In this document: positions 26,606-35,178 of the stretch, piece by piece
Layout: each line of letters starts with the position of its first letter
Position numbering within the stretch: position 1 is the first letter of the stretch
Source: Allopusillimonas ginsengisoli
Lineage (GTDB): Bacteria > Pseudomonadota > Gammaproteobacteria > Burkholderiales > Burkholderiaceae_B
Length of the DNA stretch: 64,000 nucleotides
Assembly (NCBI GenBank): GCA_005239165.1
Contig: RAPG01000003.1
Coordinates: 62,001-126,000, forward strand
Direction of reading: 5' to 3'
Notes under the pieces: generated by a model
Databases searched by the model: none
What the model was told of the DNA's origin: nothing
The model's input: the letters and a program-made list of their open reading frames with translations, nothing else
Translations under genes and position numbers: made by a program

Positions 26606-27508
26606 CTATTTAGCAGTGTGGTCTCCGGCCTGCGCCAGAATGTCGATGAGCATAGGCACTGTGGCTTGTGGTGACTTGGTCTCCATGCCCAGTTCGAACG
26701 CAGCGCGTACGGCCTGTGCGGTGATATGCGAGGCTCCCAGCTCTGCCGCCATGGTGTTGTAGTAGCTCATGTCTTTGAAGGCGTTGGCGAGCGAAAATCG
26801 CATGCCTGAGTCGTCCTTGCCGGTGATATAAGGTTTGATGCGGTCGAGCACAATACCGCCCCCACCGCCCGTGGCGAGAATATCAACCATGGTCTCGGCG
26901 TCGATGTCAGCGCGTCCGGCACAGGCGCAGGCTTCGGCCAGCACTGCCGAGAACCCCAGTGAAACGAAATTATGAATAAGCTTCATCTGGTGGCCTGCGC
27001 CTACTGGCCCTGCGTGCACAATACTCTCGGAAAAAGAACGCAGCAGTGGTCTGCATGTTTCCAGCAAACTCGCATCGCCGCCAACGATCAGGTTCAGACG
27101 TCCTTGTGCTGCTTCTTTTGGGGTGCGCGTCATTGGCGCATCAAGATAGCGGCCGCCTGCCGCTTCAATGGATTTTGATATCTTGCTGGTGGATGAGGGC
27201 AGTGCGGTCGAACAGTCGATGACGATTTTGCCAGACGCCAGACCAGCAAGCAGCCCTTCGGGCTCGTTTACCACGGCCTCGACCTGCGGGCTGCCAGTCA
27301 GACAGAGAATGATGAAGTCTGCGGCTTGGGCCACGGCTGCAGGTGTCGACGCAGTCGTTGCGCCGGCAGCGATCAGGTCTTGGACGGGCTGATTGCCGGG
27401 ATGATCAAGAATGACCAGTTGGTGTCCATATCGAACGATATTGGATGCGATGCCGTGGCCCATCATGCCCACGCCGATCAGGCCAACTTTCAGTTTTTTC
27501 TTCATCAT
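26606..27508 (-). CDS. NAD(P)-dependent oxidoreductase, 3-hydroxyisobutyrate dehydrogenase family
   Basis: A 300-residue beta-hydroxyacid dehydrogenase. Seen: the Rossmann motif GLIGVGMMGHGIASNIV at the N-terminus, DAPMTRTPKEAAQGRLN near residue 122, the substrate-binding GPVGAGHQMKLIHNF with the catalytic lysine near residue 173, and a C-terminal helical domain with the KDMSYYN segment. It oxidises 3-hydroxy acids or reduces the semialdehyde; tartronate-semialdehyde or an aromatic-derived hydroxyacid are options. It is convergent with the MobA-like gene, 38 bases apart. Confidence 0.9.
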   Translation of the reverse strand: MMKKKLKVGLIGVGMMGHGIASNIVRYGHQLVILDHPGNQPVQDLIAAGATTASTPAAVAQAADFIILCLTGSPQVEAVVNEPEGLLAGLASGKIVIDCSTALPSSTSKISKSIEAAGGRYLDAPMTRTPKEAAQGRLNLIVGGDASLLETCRPLLRSFSESIVHAGPVGAGHQMKLIHNFVSLGFSAVLAEACACAGRADIDAETMVDILATGGGGGIVLDRIKPYITGKDDSGMRFSLANAFKDMSYYNTMAAELGASHITAQAVRAAFELGMETKSPQATVPMLIDILAQAGDHTAK

Positions 27509-27711
27509 CGTTTATGTTTGTCCTTGGGTTGCTGCCACACGTTAGGATGCCAGTAGGGTGCCAGAAATACATTAAACCGCCAGCCGGCAGCGCGGTCCAG
27601 CGTTTATCACAAAGCGTAAAGTTTATCTCGATAGTAGTGATGGTGCGCGGCACGTCATTCTGGCAGTTCACACCGATGCCAGGGTATTCATCCAACTGTT
27701 GTATGACTTAG

Positions 27712-27734
27712 TTATCCACTGAACTTGTGGATAA
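27712..27734. other. Pair of inverted DnaA-box-like sequences
   Basis: TTATCCAC and GTGGATAA flank a 7-base spacer; the right one extends to TGTGGATAA, the exact complement of the consensus DnaA box TTATCCACA. It lies in the 324-base gap between two minus-strand genes, which otherwise shows nothing. No origin genes are near. Confidence 0.4.
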
Positions 27735-27832
27735 GGCTGTGGGTAGTGGCTTGAAACAATGCTGTGAGGCTTATGACAGGGGCGTGACACCTAGCTTGAG
27801 CAGCGATTGTTCACTATGCACCAGCGGCACTA

Positions 27833-28399
27833 TCAGCGCTTTAGTGCTTCAATCTGAATGAGTATGCGGATCTCATCAGGAATCCCGGGCAGCCCAAATG
27901 TCATGCCATAGTCGCTGCGCTTCAGTGTGGTTTCGAAGTCACCGCCGCAGGCTTCGGTTTTTTCTCTGGGGTTGTCGTAGCAGTTAAAGCGTAACGCCGT
28001 GAGTGTCACGGGCTGCTGTTTTCCCAGTAAGGTCAGCGTACCTGAAACCGACTTGACCTGGCTGCCTTCAAAGACGAAGTCGTTTCCTTCAAACTGTGCG
28101 GTCGGGAAGACATCAACGTGTAGAAAGTCGGCGTTGCTCAGGTGCTTGTTGTATGAGTCTATTCCGGTATTGACGGAGCCGGGTCGCACCGTGATGCTGG
28201 CCTTTCCTTTTTTTCCTTCCCGGTCAAGCATTACAGTGCCTTCGATGGTGTCGAATCTGCCGCGGTTGGTTGAGGTGCCCGAATGCAAGGCCTCAAAGTG
28301 TACAAAGGTGTGAGTGGGCTCGACTTCGTAAATGACCTCCTGGGCGCCAGCTGCGCTGGACGCGGCCACAATAGCTAATGCAATCAGTGTCTTGTACAT
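27833..28399 (-). CDS. YceI family periplasmic lipid-binding protein
   Basis: A 188-residue YceI/lipocalin-like protein that binds an isoprenoid or other lipid in a beta-barrel. The signal peptide ends at AAGA near residue 19; the mature part YEVEPTHTFVHFEALHSG is the family opening, and the Cys pair in NCYDN / EACGG may form a disulfide. The C-terminal DYGMTFGLPGIPDEIRILIQIEA is typical. No operon partner such as cytochrome b561 is present; the 385 bases upstream show no gene. Confidence 0.92.
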   Translation of the reverse strand: MYKTLIALAIVAASSAAGAQEVIYEVEPTHTFVHFEALHSGTSTNRGRFDTIEGTVMLDREGKKGKASITVRPGSVNTGIDSYNKHLSNADFLHVDVFPTAQFEGNDFVFEGSQVKSVSGTLTLLGKQQPVTLTALRFNCYDNPREKTEACGGDFETTLKRSDYGMTFGLPGIPDEIRILIQIEALKR

Positions 28400-28784
28400 G
28401 AATCAATCCTTTTTTGAACAGCGCAGTGCTGCGTGTGCCATTAAGACTCCGCTGCTGGGTTCGCTGCCGGAGACGTCGTATAGTTGGCAGTCTAGTGTGA
28501 GGCCTTGAATGATCCAATGGCTTACTCAGAGTAGCGTGATTTATGTCAATATTATTAATAAGTTATCGGTTTTTATGTGTTTCATGAGTGATCCCGCCCG
28601 AGAATAATGAACGCTTGGGTAAGCAGGCATTAGCCATGGTTATGGTCAGATTTCGCCAAGACGAAGCTGTGACGGCATGAGGCTTGCTGATGTCAGGGCA
28701 TGTCGGCCAAAGTTCTGAAACAGCCTCTAGCCCTTGGGGCACGCCGCCATACGGTGTTAACTCATCTTAGTCAGGAGAACCAGC

Positions 28785-29135
28785 ATGCGTGAGTATGATC
28801 GCAGTCCCAGTACGGATGATCCCCGCAAGTTTGAGATTACCGATCCGCCTGCGCCCGATGCACGCAAGCGGCGCGATGCCCAGGTGAATCATCCGGACCA
28901 GCCTCGGGATGACACCAGGCTTGATCAGCCGGGAGGTCCAGATCAAGACAAAGACGGTTTTCAACAGCCCCGACACCCGCAGGGGAAAGACACTGAAGTC
29001 GACCGGCGTCATGTTGGTCGAGGCAATCAGTACGGCGAGGCCGGGCGACACGCGAGGGCCCAGGAGGACGCTGACAGCTTGCCGGCAGACCCTGACGATA
29101 CGCCAAAAATAATTCGCCCAGACGCGGGCGATTAA
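28785..29135 (+). CDS. Hypothetical highly charged, probably disordered protein
   Basis: I do not recognise this 116-residue protein. It is very rich in Asp, Pro, Arg, Gln and Gly with almost no hydrophobic core (DDTRLDQPGGPDQDKDGF), so it is probably unfolded or a stress hydrophilin-like protein. Support for being real: a good ribosome site AGGAGAA before the ATG, an isolated position, and strong charge bias. A 103-codon frame on the other strand is judged its shadow. No function is proposed. Confidence 0.5.
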   Translation: MREYDRSPSTDDPRKFEITDPPAPDARKRRDAQVNHPDQPRDDTRLDQPGGPDQDKDGFQQPRHPQGKDTEVDRRHVGRGNQYGEAGRHARAQEDADSLPADPDDTPKIIRPDAGD

Positions 29136-29196
29136 AAACAGCAGTCATACAAAGTAGGTAAGAGGGCCCGCCTCGGCAAGATGCGGGCCACTTCTT

Positions 29197-29913
29197 TCAG
29201 AGGCTTTTTTCGCAACTGCGGTATTGTGCGCCAAAGCGCTCGGCCCGTGATTGCACGGTGCTCGCCGTTCGCATCAACCACGCTTTTTTCTTGTAACTGC
29301 CGTTGCGGTAGCCTCCCCAGCCTTCGTGATAATTTAGATATTGGCCGTAGGCGTCCCATTTTGACGTGCCATTTACACGCTGGGTTTTGTCCATATACCA
29401 GCCCATGAAATCAAGCGCATCGCCAAAATTGTCACGGCTGGAAAACATGCCGCCCGCTTCGCGCTTGTAATCGGCCCAGGTTTCGTCCTTCGCCTGGGCG
29501 TACCCATAGGCTGAACTAGCTCGCCCCCAGGGTATAAAGCCCAGCAAAAAACGGCGTGGCGGCTGCGCATCATGGCGAAAGGATGACTCTTGATACATCA
29601 TGGCCATGGCGACTTGAGGTGGGACATTCCATTTTTTGCGCATCTTTAGTGCCTGCTTGTGCCAGCCTGGTTTCTCGCGGAAGATTTGACACAGATTCTC
29701 GGGGCTCGATGGTGGCGTAGTCGCGCAGCCGGCCAGAAGAAACAGAGGCAGTAACAGTGCCGCAGCTGGGCGCCGCCAGGCCGCAGACGAGAAGGCCGTA
29801 GCCGCTGGTCTCAGCGATGATGCAGTGACGCCGTGCAGAGACCGCCGGACGGCATCGGTGGTCAGGCCATATCGGTCAGCAAGCCATTCAAGCAAAGGAG
29901 AAATTGTTGTCAT
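29197..29913 (-). CDS. Lytic transglycosylase SLT-domain lipoprotein
   Basis: A 238-residue cell-wall enzyme. A lipobox LLAGC near residues 58-62 predicts anchoring to the outer membrane. The SLT-like domain follows: the catalytic glutamate in AMMYQESSF near residue 107, SSAYGYAQAKDETW and MGWYMDKTQ. It would cleave the murein glycan forming 1,6-anhydro ends. The lipobox is preceded by about 45 extra residues (MTTISPLLEWLADRYGL); no ATG, GTG or TTG lies in between, so either the extension is real or a CTG start is used. Confidence 0.85.
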   Translation of the reverse strand: MTTISPLLEWLADRYGLTTDAVRRSLHGVTASSLRPAATAFSSAAWRRPAAALLLPLFLLAGCATTPPSSPENLCQIFREKPGWHKQALKMRKKWNVPPQVAMAMMYQESSFRHDAQPPRRFLLGFIPWGRASSAYGYAQAKDETWADYKREAGGMFSSRDNFGDALDFMGWYMDKTQRVNGTSKWDAYGQYLNYHEGWGGYRNGSYKKKAWLMRTASTVQSRAERFGAQYRSCEKSL

Positions 29914-30009
29914 TAAAACCGTGCGCTACCGCATTCTGAAAAATGTTGTTACCGTAGCATGGCGTCAGTTATCTATTCAAGGTCGGCGTGCTTGCCCATC
30001 CTTCCTATA

Positions 30010-30981
30010 ATGGCAGTTTTACGTGTGCCTATGCCCGATTCCATTGCCCGTCATGTTGCTCACCCGGTTGACTCTGTTGAAACCGAACTGGTCGCCGTAT
30101 TGGTGGCGGTTACTCAGGGACAACCCAGGGTGCTTACTCGTGACTGCAGCCAGGCTCTTCCTGCGGGGCCTTTTGAGTCGTCGCACAGGTCGCTGCAGGC
30201 AGGTCTGCGCGCATGGGTGGAGACACAAACCCATCATCCGCTGGGATATGTCGAACAACTGTACACATTTGCTGACCGCGATCGCGCCAATCTTCAGGGG
30301 CAGCGCATTATTTCGGTCAGTTATCTGGGGTTGACTCGTGAGTCGCCCAAGCTTGATGACGAAAGCGTAGGCTGGCAAGACTGGTACCGTTATTTTCCGT
30401 GGGAAGACTGGCGTGAGGGCATGCCGGCCATGCTGGAAAATATCATTATGCCTGCGCTGTACGCGTGGAGTCGCGATACTTCTGACGACGTCGGTGGCCG
30501 GCAACGTCGTCAGCGCGTGGAATACACCTTTGGCAAAGACGAATCATCCTGGAACGAAGAACTGGTCTTGCAGCGTTATGAATTGCTGTTCGAGGCGGGG
30601 CTTGTGCCCGAAGCCAAGCGACGAGAAAACGCCAGATCTGGGCCACTGGTGCCAGGCGAGGTCATGCAACATGACCATCGTCGCATTCTGGCCACTGCCA
30701 TGGCACGACTACGCGCAAAAATACGCTATCGCCCTGTGGTGTTCGAACTGATGGCGCCTTCGTTTACTCTGCTGCAACTTCAGCAGGCATTTGAAGCAGT
30801 GGCAGGGCGCAATCTGCATAAGCAGAATTTCCGTCGTTTCATTGAGCAACAGGCCCTTGTTGAAGAGACGGGGCAAATGACACGCGGCACGGCTGGGCGT
30901 CCCGCCAAACTGTTTCAGTTTCGCGGCGATGTCATGCTCGAACGCGCTATCGCGGGTAGCAAGCTCCCTCTGGCCCGTTAG
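30010..30981 (+). CDS. Nudix-domain winged-helix protein (NAD-metabolism regulator-like)
   Basis: A protein of about 323 residues with an N-terminal Nudix-fold region (VETELVAVLVAVTQ, then VEQLYTFADRDRANLQGQRIISVSYLGL near residue 80-105) and a C-terminal winged helix (LQQAFEAVAGRNLHKQNFRRF). This layout is that of NrtR-type regulators, in which the Nudix fold senses ADP-ribose or a related compound and the winged helix binds DNA. The Nudix box GX5EX7REUXEEXGU is degenerate, consistent with sensing rather than hydrolysis. The start is uncertain (29959, 30010 or 30031); none has a clear ribosome site. No NAD biosynthesis gene is adjacent. Confidence 0.72.
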   Translation: MAVLRVPMPDSIARHVAHPVDSVETELVAVLVAVTQGQPRVLTRDCSQALPAGPFESSHRSLQAGLRAWVETQTHHPLGYVEQLYTFADRDRANLQGQRIISVSYLGLTRESPKLDDESVGWQDWYRYFPWEDWREGMPAMLENIIMPALYAWSRDTSDDVGGRQRRQRVEYTFGKDESSWNEELVLQRYELLFEAGLVPEAKRRENARSGPLVPGEVMQHDHRRILATAMARLRAKIRYRPVVFELMAPSFTLLQLQQAFEAVAGRNLHKQNFRRFIEQQALVEETGQMTRGTAGRPAKLFQFRGDVMLERAIAGSKLPLAR

Positions 30982-31121
30982 CCGAGCATCAATTCGGAGC
31001 GCCAGATTGCGGATGGTAGCCTGTCGCTGGCCGGTGCTCGGGTTGATCTGCGTGTTGGGGCATTGCGACTGTGCTAATGCCCGACATTGGCGTCAACCCT
31101 CCCCGAGTTTGTGTGCCGTGG

Positions 31122-32282
31122 TTAGTCGAAGATGTTGCCGTTGAGCAAAATGGAACGATCAACATCCGCAATGTCGGTGCGACCGCAAAACGCCATAGTG
31201 ACATCGAGTTCGTTGGCCATAAGCTGCAGGCAACGCGTGACCCCCTCATCGCCCATGGCGCCCAGCGCATACAGAAAGGCCCGACCTATCATGGTGCCTT
31301 TGGCGCCCAGTGCAACCGCCTTGAGTACGTCTTGACCCGAGCGTATGCCGCCGTCCATCCACACCTCGATATCGTTGCCTGCCGCCTGCGCGATGGCGGG
31401 CAGTGCCGAGATGGAGGAAGGGGCGCCATCGAGCTGCCTGCCGCCGTGGTTGGATACGATGAGGGCATCAGCCCCTGAGTCGACCGCCAGACGGGCGTCT
31501 TCAGCGTCCATAACGCCTTTGAGCACCAGTTTGCCGCCCCAGCGTTTTTTGATCCATTCGATATCTTCCCAGCACAATGAGGGGTCAAACTGCTCTGCCG
31601 TCCAGGAGGAAAGCGAAGAGAGGTCTGAAACACCTTTGGCGTGGCCTACGATATTGCCAAACGAGCGACGTTTTGTGCCCAGCATGTTGAGGCACCAGCG
31701 CGGCTTGGTAGCAAGATTGATGAGGTTGATGAGCGTAGGCTTGGGCGGTGTGGAAAGCCCATTTTTAATGTCTTTATGTCGTTGACCAAGCACCTGGAGG
31801 TCAAGCGTAAGTACCAGGGCTGAACATCGGGCGGCTTTGGCGCGATCAATGAGGCGTTCCATGAAGTCACGGTCACGCATGACATACAGCTGAAACCAGA
31901 ACGGCCGGCTGGTATGGGCGGCGATATCTTCTATAGAACAGACGCTCATGGTGGAGAGCGTAAACGGCACACCAAATTTTTCAGCGGCTTTTGCTGCCAG
32001 AATTTCGCCATCGGCGTGTTGCATGCCTGTGAGGCCGGTAGGTGCCAGCGCTACCGGCATGGCTACATCGATACCGATCATTTTGCTGTGCAGGCTGCGC
32101 TTTTCGATGTCGCAGGCGACGCGCTGGCGAAACTTGAGCTTGTGAAAGTCAGTTTCGTTAGAGCGGTAGGTGCTTTCCGTCCAGGAGCCGGAGTCGGCAT
32201 AGTCGTAGAACATTCTTGGAACCCGGCGCTCGGCGAGACGACGGAAGTCTTCGACGCAGGTCATTTTGGAAAGTGTAGGCAC
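31122..32282 (-). CDS. FMN-dependent alpha-hydroxy acid dehydrogenase (L-lactate dehydrogenase-like)
   Basis: A 386-residue TIM-barrel flavoenzyme of the LldD/glycolate-oxidase family, oxidising L-2-hydroxy acids to 2-oxo acids. Seen: YDYADSGSWTESTYRSN near residue 26, ALAPTGLTGMQHADGE, the VLTLDLQVLGQR region, and the catalytic His-Arg segment VSNHGGRQLDG near residue 278. The GTG start at 32282 has AGGAG 9 bases upstream; an ATG at 32264 is the alternative. It stands alone. Confidence 0.92.
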   Translation of the reverse strand: MPTLSKMTCVEDFRRLAERRVPRMFYDYADSGSWTESTYRSNETDFHKLKFRQRVACDIEKRSLHSKMIGIDVAMPVALAPTGLTGMQHADGEILAAKAAEKFGVPFTLSTMSVCSIEDIAAHTSRPFWFQLYVMRDRDFMERLIDRAKAARCSALVLTLDLQVLGQRHKDIKNGLSTPPKPTLINLINLATKPRWCLNMLGTKRRSFGNIVGHAKGVSDLSSLSSWTAEQFDPSLCWEDIEWIKKRWGGKLVLKGVMDAEDARLAVDSGADALIVSNHGGRQLDGAPSSISALPAIAQAAGNDIEVWMDGGIRSGQDVLKAVALGAKGTMIGRAFLYALGAMGDEGVTRCLQLMANELDVTMAFCGRTDIADVDRSILLNGNIFD

Positions 32283-32444
32283 GTCGGTTGGCTCCTGGCG
32301 AGAAAGAGAAGGTCAGCACCAAAGTGGTGCCGGTTAAAACAACAGGGGTGGTCGCCACAAGCGGCAGGCCGTTTTTAATGGGCTGTATTATGCCTGTGGT
32401 CGGCCGGTCTGACCATAGGGGACATCGCGTAGTTGGCAGGTTTT

Positions 32445-33377
32445 TTAAATAAGATGAAGGTGAGTTGCTGCGCTGGCCTGTACTAACATGGCTTGCCCTC
32501 CGTTCCACCAGATGACCCGCGCTACACTTACCAGCCGCGCAATTTCCAGTGCTTGCGCAGCATCGCTTTCAATAAAATGTGTGTGACAACGCGCCACAAT
32601 TGCTTCCGCCTTATGCTGTGCCGTCTCGAGTGCGCTGTGACATGACTCGTCACGCATGATGAGTGGGCCATGAAATCCATGACGATGCAACCACGCAGTG
32701 GTTCGTGCACGGTCTTGCTCCGGCCGACCGGTGATAATGCTGATCTCGGAGAGATCCAGCCCCGGCAGCAGCGGGTTGGGTACCAGTCTGTCGCGCTGTG
32801 CCAGCGTGTCCTGCAGCGCCAGCGCATAGCGTTCTTCGGGCAAATCCATTAACAGTACCCCGTCCAGATCAATGGCCCAGGATGCGTATTCGAAATCGGC
32901 CCGGTCAGGCTGGTTGTCGGTGGCATCGAACTGTGGTGTGACGGAAGTGCGCTCCCATGGAAACCAGACCCTATACCCTTTGGGTACCAGCATGCCAAAG
33001 TCAGGACGTATGCGTGACTGTTCGTCGTAGGCCAGTGTAAACACCGATACCTTGAACCCCAGAGTTTGCAAAAAATCGAGGCTGTCTGATAGTGTGGTAC
33101 CGCGCCCGGCTATATCCTCGACGAGCAGCACATGCGCTCCCTGCTCGGGGTGGTCGGTGGTAAACCAGGACACCTTGCGGTCCGAACGTGAATAAGCAAG
33201 CGCGTACAAGGGCAGGGCAAGTTCAGTTGACGCCATCATTCCGGCGACAAGCCCGCCCCGCGCAATGGCCACCACGGCATCGAAACCGGCCAGCCTCCAT
33301 TGGCTTAAGTAACTTGCGACAACAGATTCGGCGCGGACGTAGTCGTAACTGAGGGCACGAAGGGGAGGGTGGGTCAT
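32445..33377 (-). CDS. Phosphoribosyltransferase fused to a HAD-like domain
   Basis: A 310-residue two-domain protein. Residues 1-125 are a type I phosphoribosyltransferase: AIARGGLVAGMM and the PRPP loop VLLVEDIAGRGTTLSD near residue 85. Residues 160-290 look like a HAD hydrolase: WAIDLDGVLLMDL (the DxDG nucleophile motif), SIITGRPEQDRARTTAWL and a later acid region. This pairing suggests salvage or repair of a nucleotide-like compound with a linked phosphatase. ATG 33377 is chosen over 33407 because it yields a typical short N-terminus. Stand-alone, next to tRNA-Arg. Confidence 0.85.
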   Translation of the reverse strand: MTHPPLRALSYDYVRAESVVASYLSQWRLAGFDAVVAIARGGLVAGMMASTELALPLYALAYSRSDRKVSWFTTDHPEQGAHVLLVEDIAGRGTTLSDSLDFLQTLGFKVSVFTLAYDEQSRIRPDFGMLVPKGYRVWFPWERTSVTPQFDATDNQPDRADFEYASWAIDLDGVLLMDLPEERYALALQDTLAQRDRLVPNPLLPGLDLSEISIITGRPEQDRARTTAWLHRHGFHGPLIMRDESCHSALETAQHKAEAIVARCHTHFIESDAAQALEIARLVSVARVIWWNGGQAMLVQASAATHLHLI

Positions 33378-33559
33378 GGCAGGCTCGGGCAACAAAGCAA
33401 AGGCCACCGTGAACGCCGAAGGCCTGATGCAAACAGATAAGCGTCAAGTTTACCGGTGTTTTCGAGAACCGGGTCTGGCTCTAGAGGAAGCTGAACGCTT
33501 ATGTTCGGCATCGTTATCATGTTGGCAAGTCTGTGGGCGGCGCACACATGAGAAGCAGA

Positions 33560-33600
33560 AAAGAGAAAACCCCGTAAAGCGGTTAGGCTTTACGGGGCTT
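33560..33600 (-). terminator. Terminator of the tRNA-Arg gene
   Basis: CCCCGTAAAG (33570-33579) and CTTTACGGGG (33588-33597) form a perfect 10-bp stem; read on the minus strand it ends in TTTTCTCTTTTC. Confidence 0.85.
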
Positions 33601-33627
33601 CAACTAGTTGATTTAACTAGCTTGTTC

Positions 33628-33704
33628 TGGCGCGGCTGGCAGGATTCGAACCCACGACCCCTTGGTTCGTAGCCAAGTACTCTATCCAACTGAGCTACAG
33701 CCGC
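33628..33704 (-). tRNA. tRNA-Arg (anticodon ACG)
   Basis: Folded by eye on the minus strand: acceptor GCGGCTG / CAGCCGC with a G discriminator and encoded CCA, D-arm AGCTCAG...GAGTA, anticodon stem CTTGG / CCAAG around loop CTACGAA giving ACG, and T-arm with GTTCGAATC. All 77 bases including CCA are present. A is expected to be converted to inosine for CGU/CGC/CGA reading. A perfect terminator hairpin follows. No integrase or att duplicate is next to it. Confidence 0.97.
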
Positions 33705-33950
33705 TGCAAGTGAGGCGTAACTATAACACAATTTTTAAAGCTGTTTTGGGAGCCCCATAAAATTTTTAAGATGGGTGGCTACTGGATACGTTCAGAGGAA
33801 ATCTGGCTTGATATCCGCATAGAGATACGCTGCGTGCGATCCTCGGCATGCCTGAATGGCATGGCTACAGCAAAGTAACGGCGCGTGGTTTTTGATGCAT
33901 GCATCGGCCATGACGGGCCTGTTCGCAATGACTGGCGAGTAATTGCCGGT

Positions 33951-34532
33951 TTAGCGCTTGGACACATAAGGGTTGCCTTCTATATAGAATCGCAGAAGCT
34001 TGGATGCCCACTCGCCGGCGTAATCTACTCCTATGCGAGGCCGCTCAATAATCGTGATGTCTGGCGGTTCGCCAGGTGCCCTTGCAATAAAGAGTGTGTC
34101 GCTGCAGAAGTCATGGCCATAGAAGCTAAGATCTATACCCATGGCTTTACATAGCCGCCCCGGCCCGCGTGTATTGTCAGAGATGTTCGCAACGGGCTCA
34201 AGCGCCCGCAGCAACACAGCAGTGCCCGTGCCCTCGGGTTCGGTCACCACGTTCATGCAGTGATGCATGCCATAAATAAGATATACATAGGCGTGACCGG
34301 GCGGCCCGAACATGGCCCGCGTGCGTTTGGTTAGCCCTTTTGAGGTGTGCGCGGCGAGATCGCCAGGGCCCAGATAGGCTTCGTTTTCGACGATGCGTCC
34401 TATGCGGGATTGCCCGTCAACGACATGCACCAGATACTTCCCCAGCAATGCCTTAGCCACAGTGACTGTGTCGCGCTCATAAAACGCCCGGGGCAACGCA
34501 GAAAGTGGCAAATATTTATTGACCGGTTTCAT
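33951..34532 (-). CDS. DNA-3-methyladenine glycosylase (AAG/MPG family)
   Basis: A 193-residue base-excision repair enzyme that removes alkylated purines such as 3-methyladenine. Seen: LLGKYLVHVVDGQSRIGRIVENEAYLGPGDLAAH, which carries the catalytic glutamate (IVENEAY), MFGPPGHAYVYLIYGMHHCMN, and the C-terminal YAGEWASKLLRFYI. Length and order match the AAG family rather than the HhH type. Single gene; the 246 bases between it and the tRNA show nothing. Confidence 0.93.
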   Translation of the reverse strand: MKPVNKYLPLSALPRAFYERDTVTVAKALLGKYLVHVVDGQSRIGRIVENEAYLGPGDLAAHTSKGLTKRTRAMFGPPGHAYVYLIYGMHHCMNVVTEPEGTGTAVLLRALEPVANISDNTRGPGRLCKAMGIDLSFYGHDFCSDTLFIARAPGEPPDITIIERPRIGVDYAGEWASKLLRFYIEGNPYVSKR

Positions 34533-34680
34533 TAAAATCTCTACTATATAGGGCTAGATTTTCAAGTTCGTCGAAGTTAGTTCAATCAGTACCCACAACA
34601 AGTACCGTTTTGCTCAATCTCTACACCTTGACAGTCTTTCCTCCAGGGCATGTCGCTCGTATATTATGGGATTGCACAAA

Positions 34681-34890
34681 ATGCAAACAGAATTCGGTAT
34701 TGTAAAGTGGTTCAACAACGAAAAAGGCTACGGTTTCATCAAGCCTGAATCGGGTGGTAAAGATTTGTTCGCTCATCATAGCGATATCACCGGCACCGGC
34801 TTCAAATCGCTCGAAGAAAACCAACGTGTTTCTTTCGTTGCAGCTGAAGGCCAAAAAGGCCCACAAGCCAAAAATATCGAAGCCGCTTAA
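34681..34890 (+). CDS. Cold-shock-domain protein (CspA family)
   Basis: A 69-residue OB-fold nucleic-acid chaperone. Seen: RNP1 KGYGFIKP and RNP2 LFAHHSDI, with the [12 protein letters not shown] opening and the ending [10 protein letters not shown]. The ATG at 34681 gives the family length; an in-frame ATG at 34666 would add five residues. The upstream leader is moderately long, as in cold-induced csp genes, but no clear promoter is visible. A strong terminator follows. Confidence 0.94.
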   Translation: MQTEFGIVKWFNNEKGYGFIKPESGGKDLFAHHSDITGTGFKSLEENQRVSFVAAEGQKGPQAKNIEAA

Positions 34891-34911
34891 TTAGTTAATC
34901 GGTCAGGTATC

Positions 34912-34943
34912 AAAAAAGCCCACCTCAACGGTGGGCTTTTTTG
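34912..34943 (+). terminator. Terminator of the cold-shock gene
   Basis: GCCCACC (34918-34924), loop TCAAC, GGTGGGC (34930-34936) and then T6, with a matching A6 on the left arm: a textbook intrinsic terminator. Confidence 0.95.
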
Positions 34944-35050
34944 TGGGTGCTCAATTCGCAGCGTGCCGCCACGGAAGCTGTTGTGCGTTGTGGTTAACGT
35001 GCCGTGCTTCACAGAGATCGGTTTTCTACAGGAAACTCCCTATAAATCAT

Positions 35051-35098
35051 TTGTGAAATCACCAATCTAGCTATGATATAGTGTGATCACAGATCACA
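35051..35098 (+). promoter_or_regulatory. Promoter and GntR-type operator of the fused-permease ABC operon
   Basis: TGTGATCACAGATCACA (35082-35098) is a perfect 7-3-7 inverted repeat placed just after a -10-like TATGAT (35072-35077; or GATATA 35075-35080) with TTGTGA (35051-35056) as a possible -35. The identical 17-mer, reverse-complemented, lies at 42604-42620 before the GntR gene. A regulator bound here would block transcription start. Confidence 0.8.
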
Positions 35099-35178
35099 AT
35101 TAGACGCTGAGAATATATAAAAAAATAGCGTAAGTGTATGTTTTGTTTAATTATGTTTGAATCTTACTGGAGACTAAG

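Noticed and set aside
28837..29148. 103-codon minus-strand frame opposite the charged hypothetical protein
   Set aside because: No ribosome site, and it is fully explained as the shadow of the plus-strand gene, whose ribosome site is good.
33628..33704. tRNA-Arg as an integration site of a genomic island
   Set aside because: I find no integrase, no repeated 3' tRNA end and no phage genes on either side.
34628..34665. TTGACA followed by TATATT as a promoter for the cold-shock gene
   Set aside because: The spacing is 26 bases, too long for a standard sigma-70 promoter.
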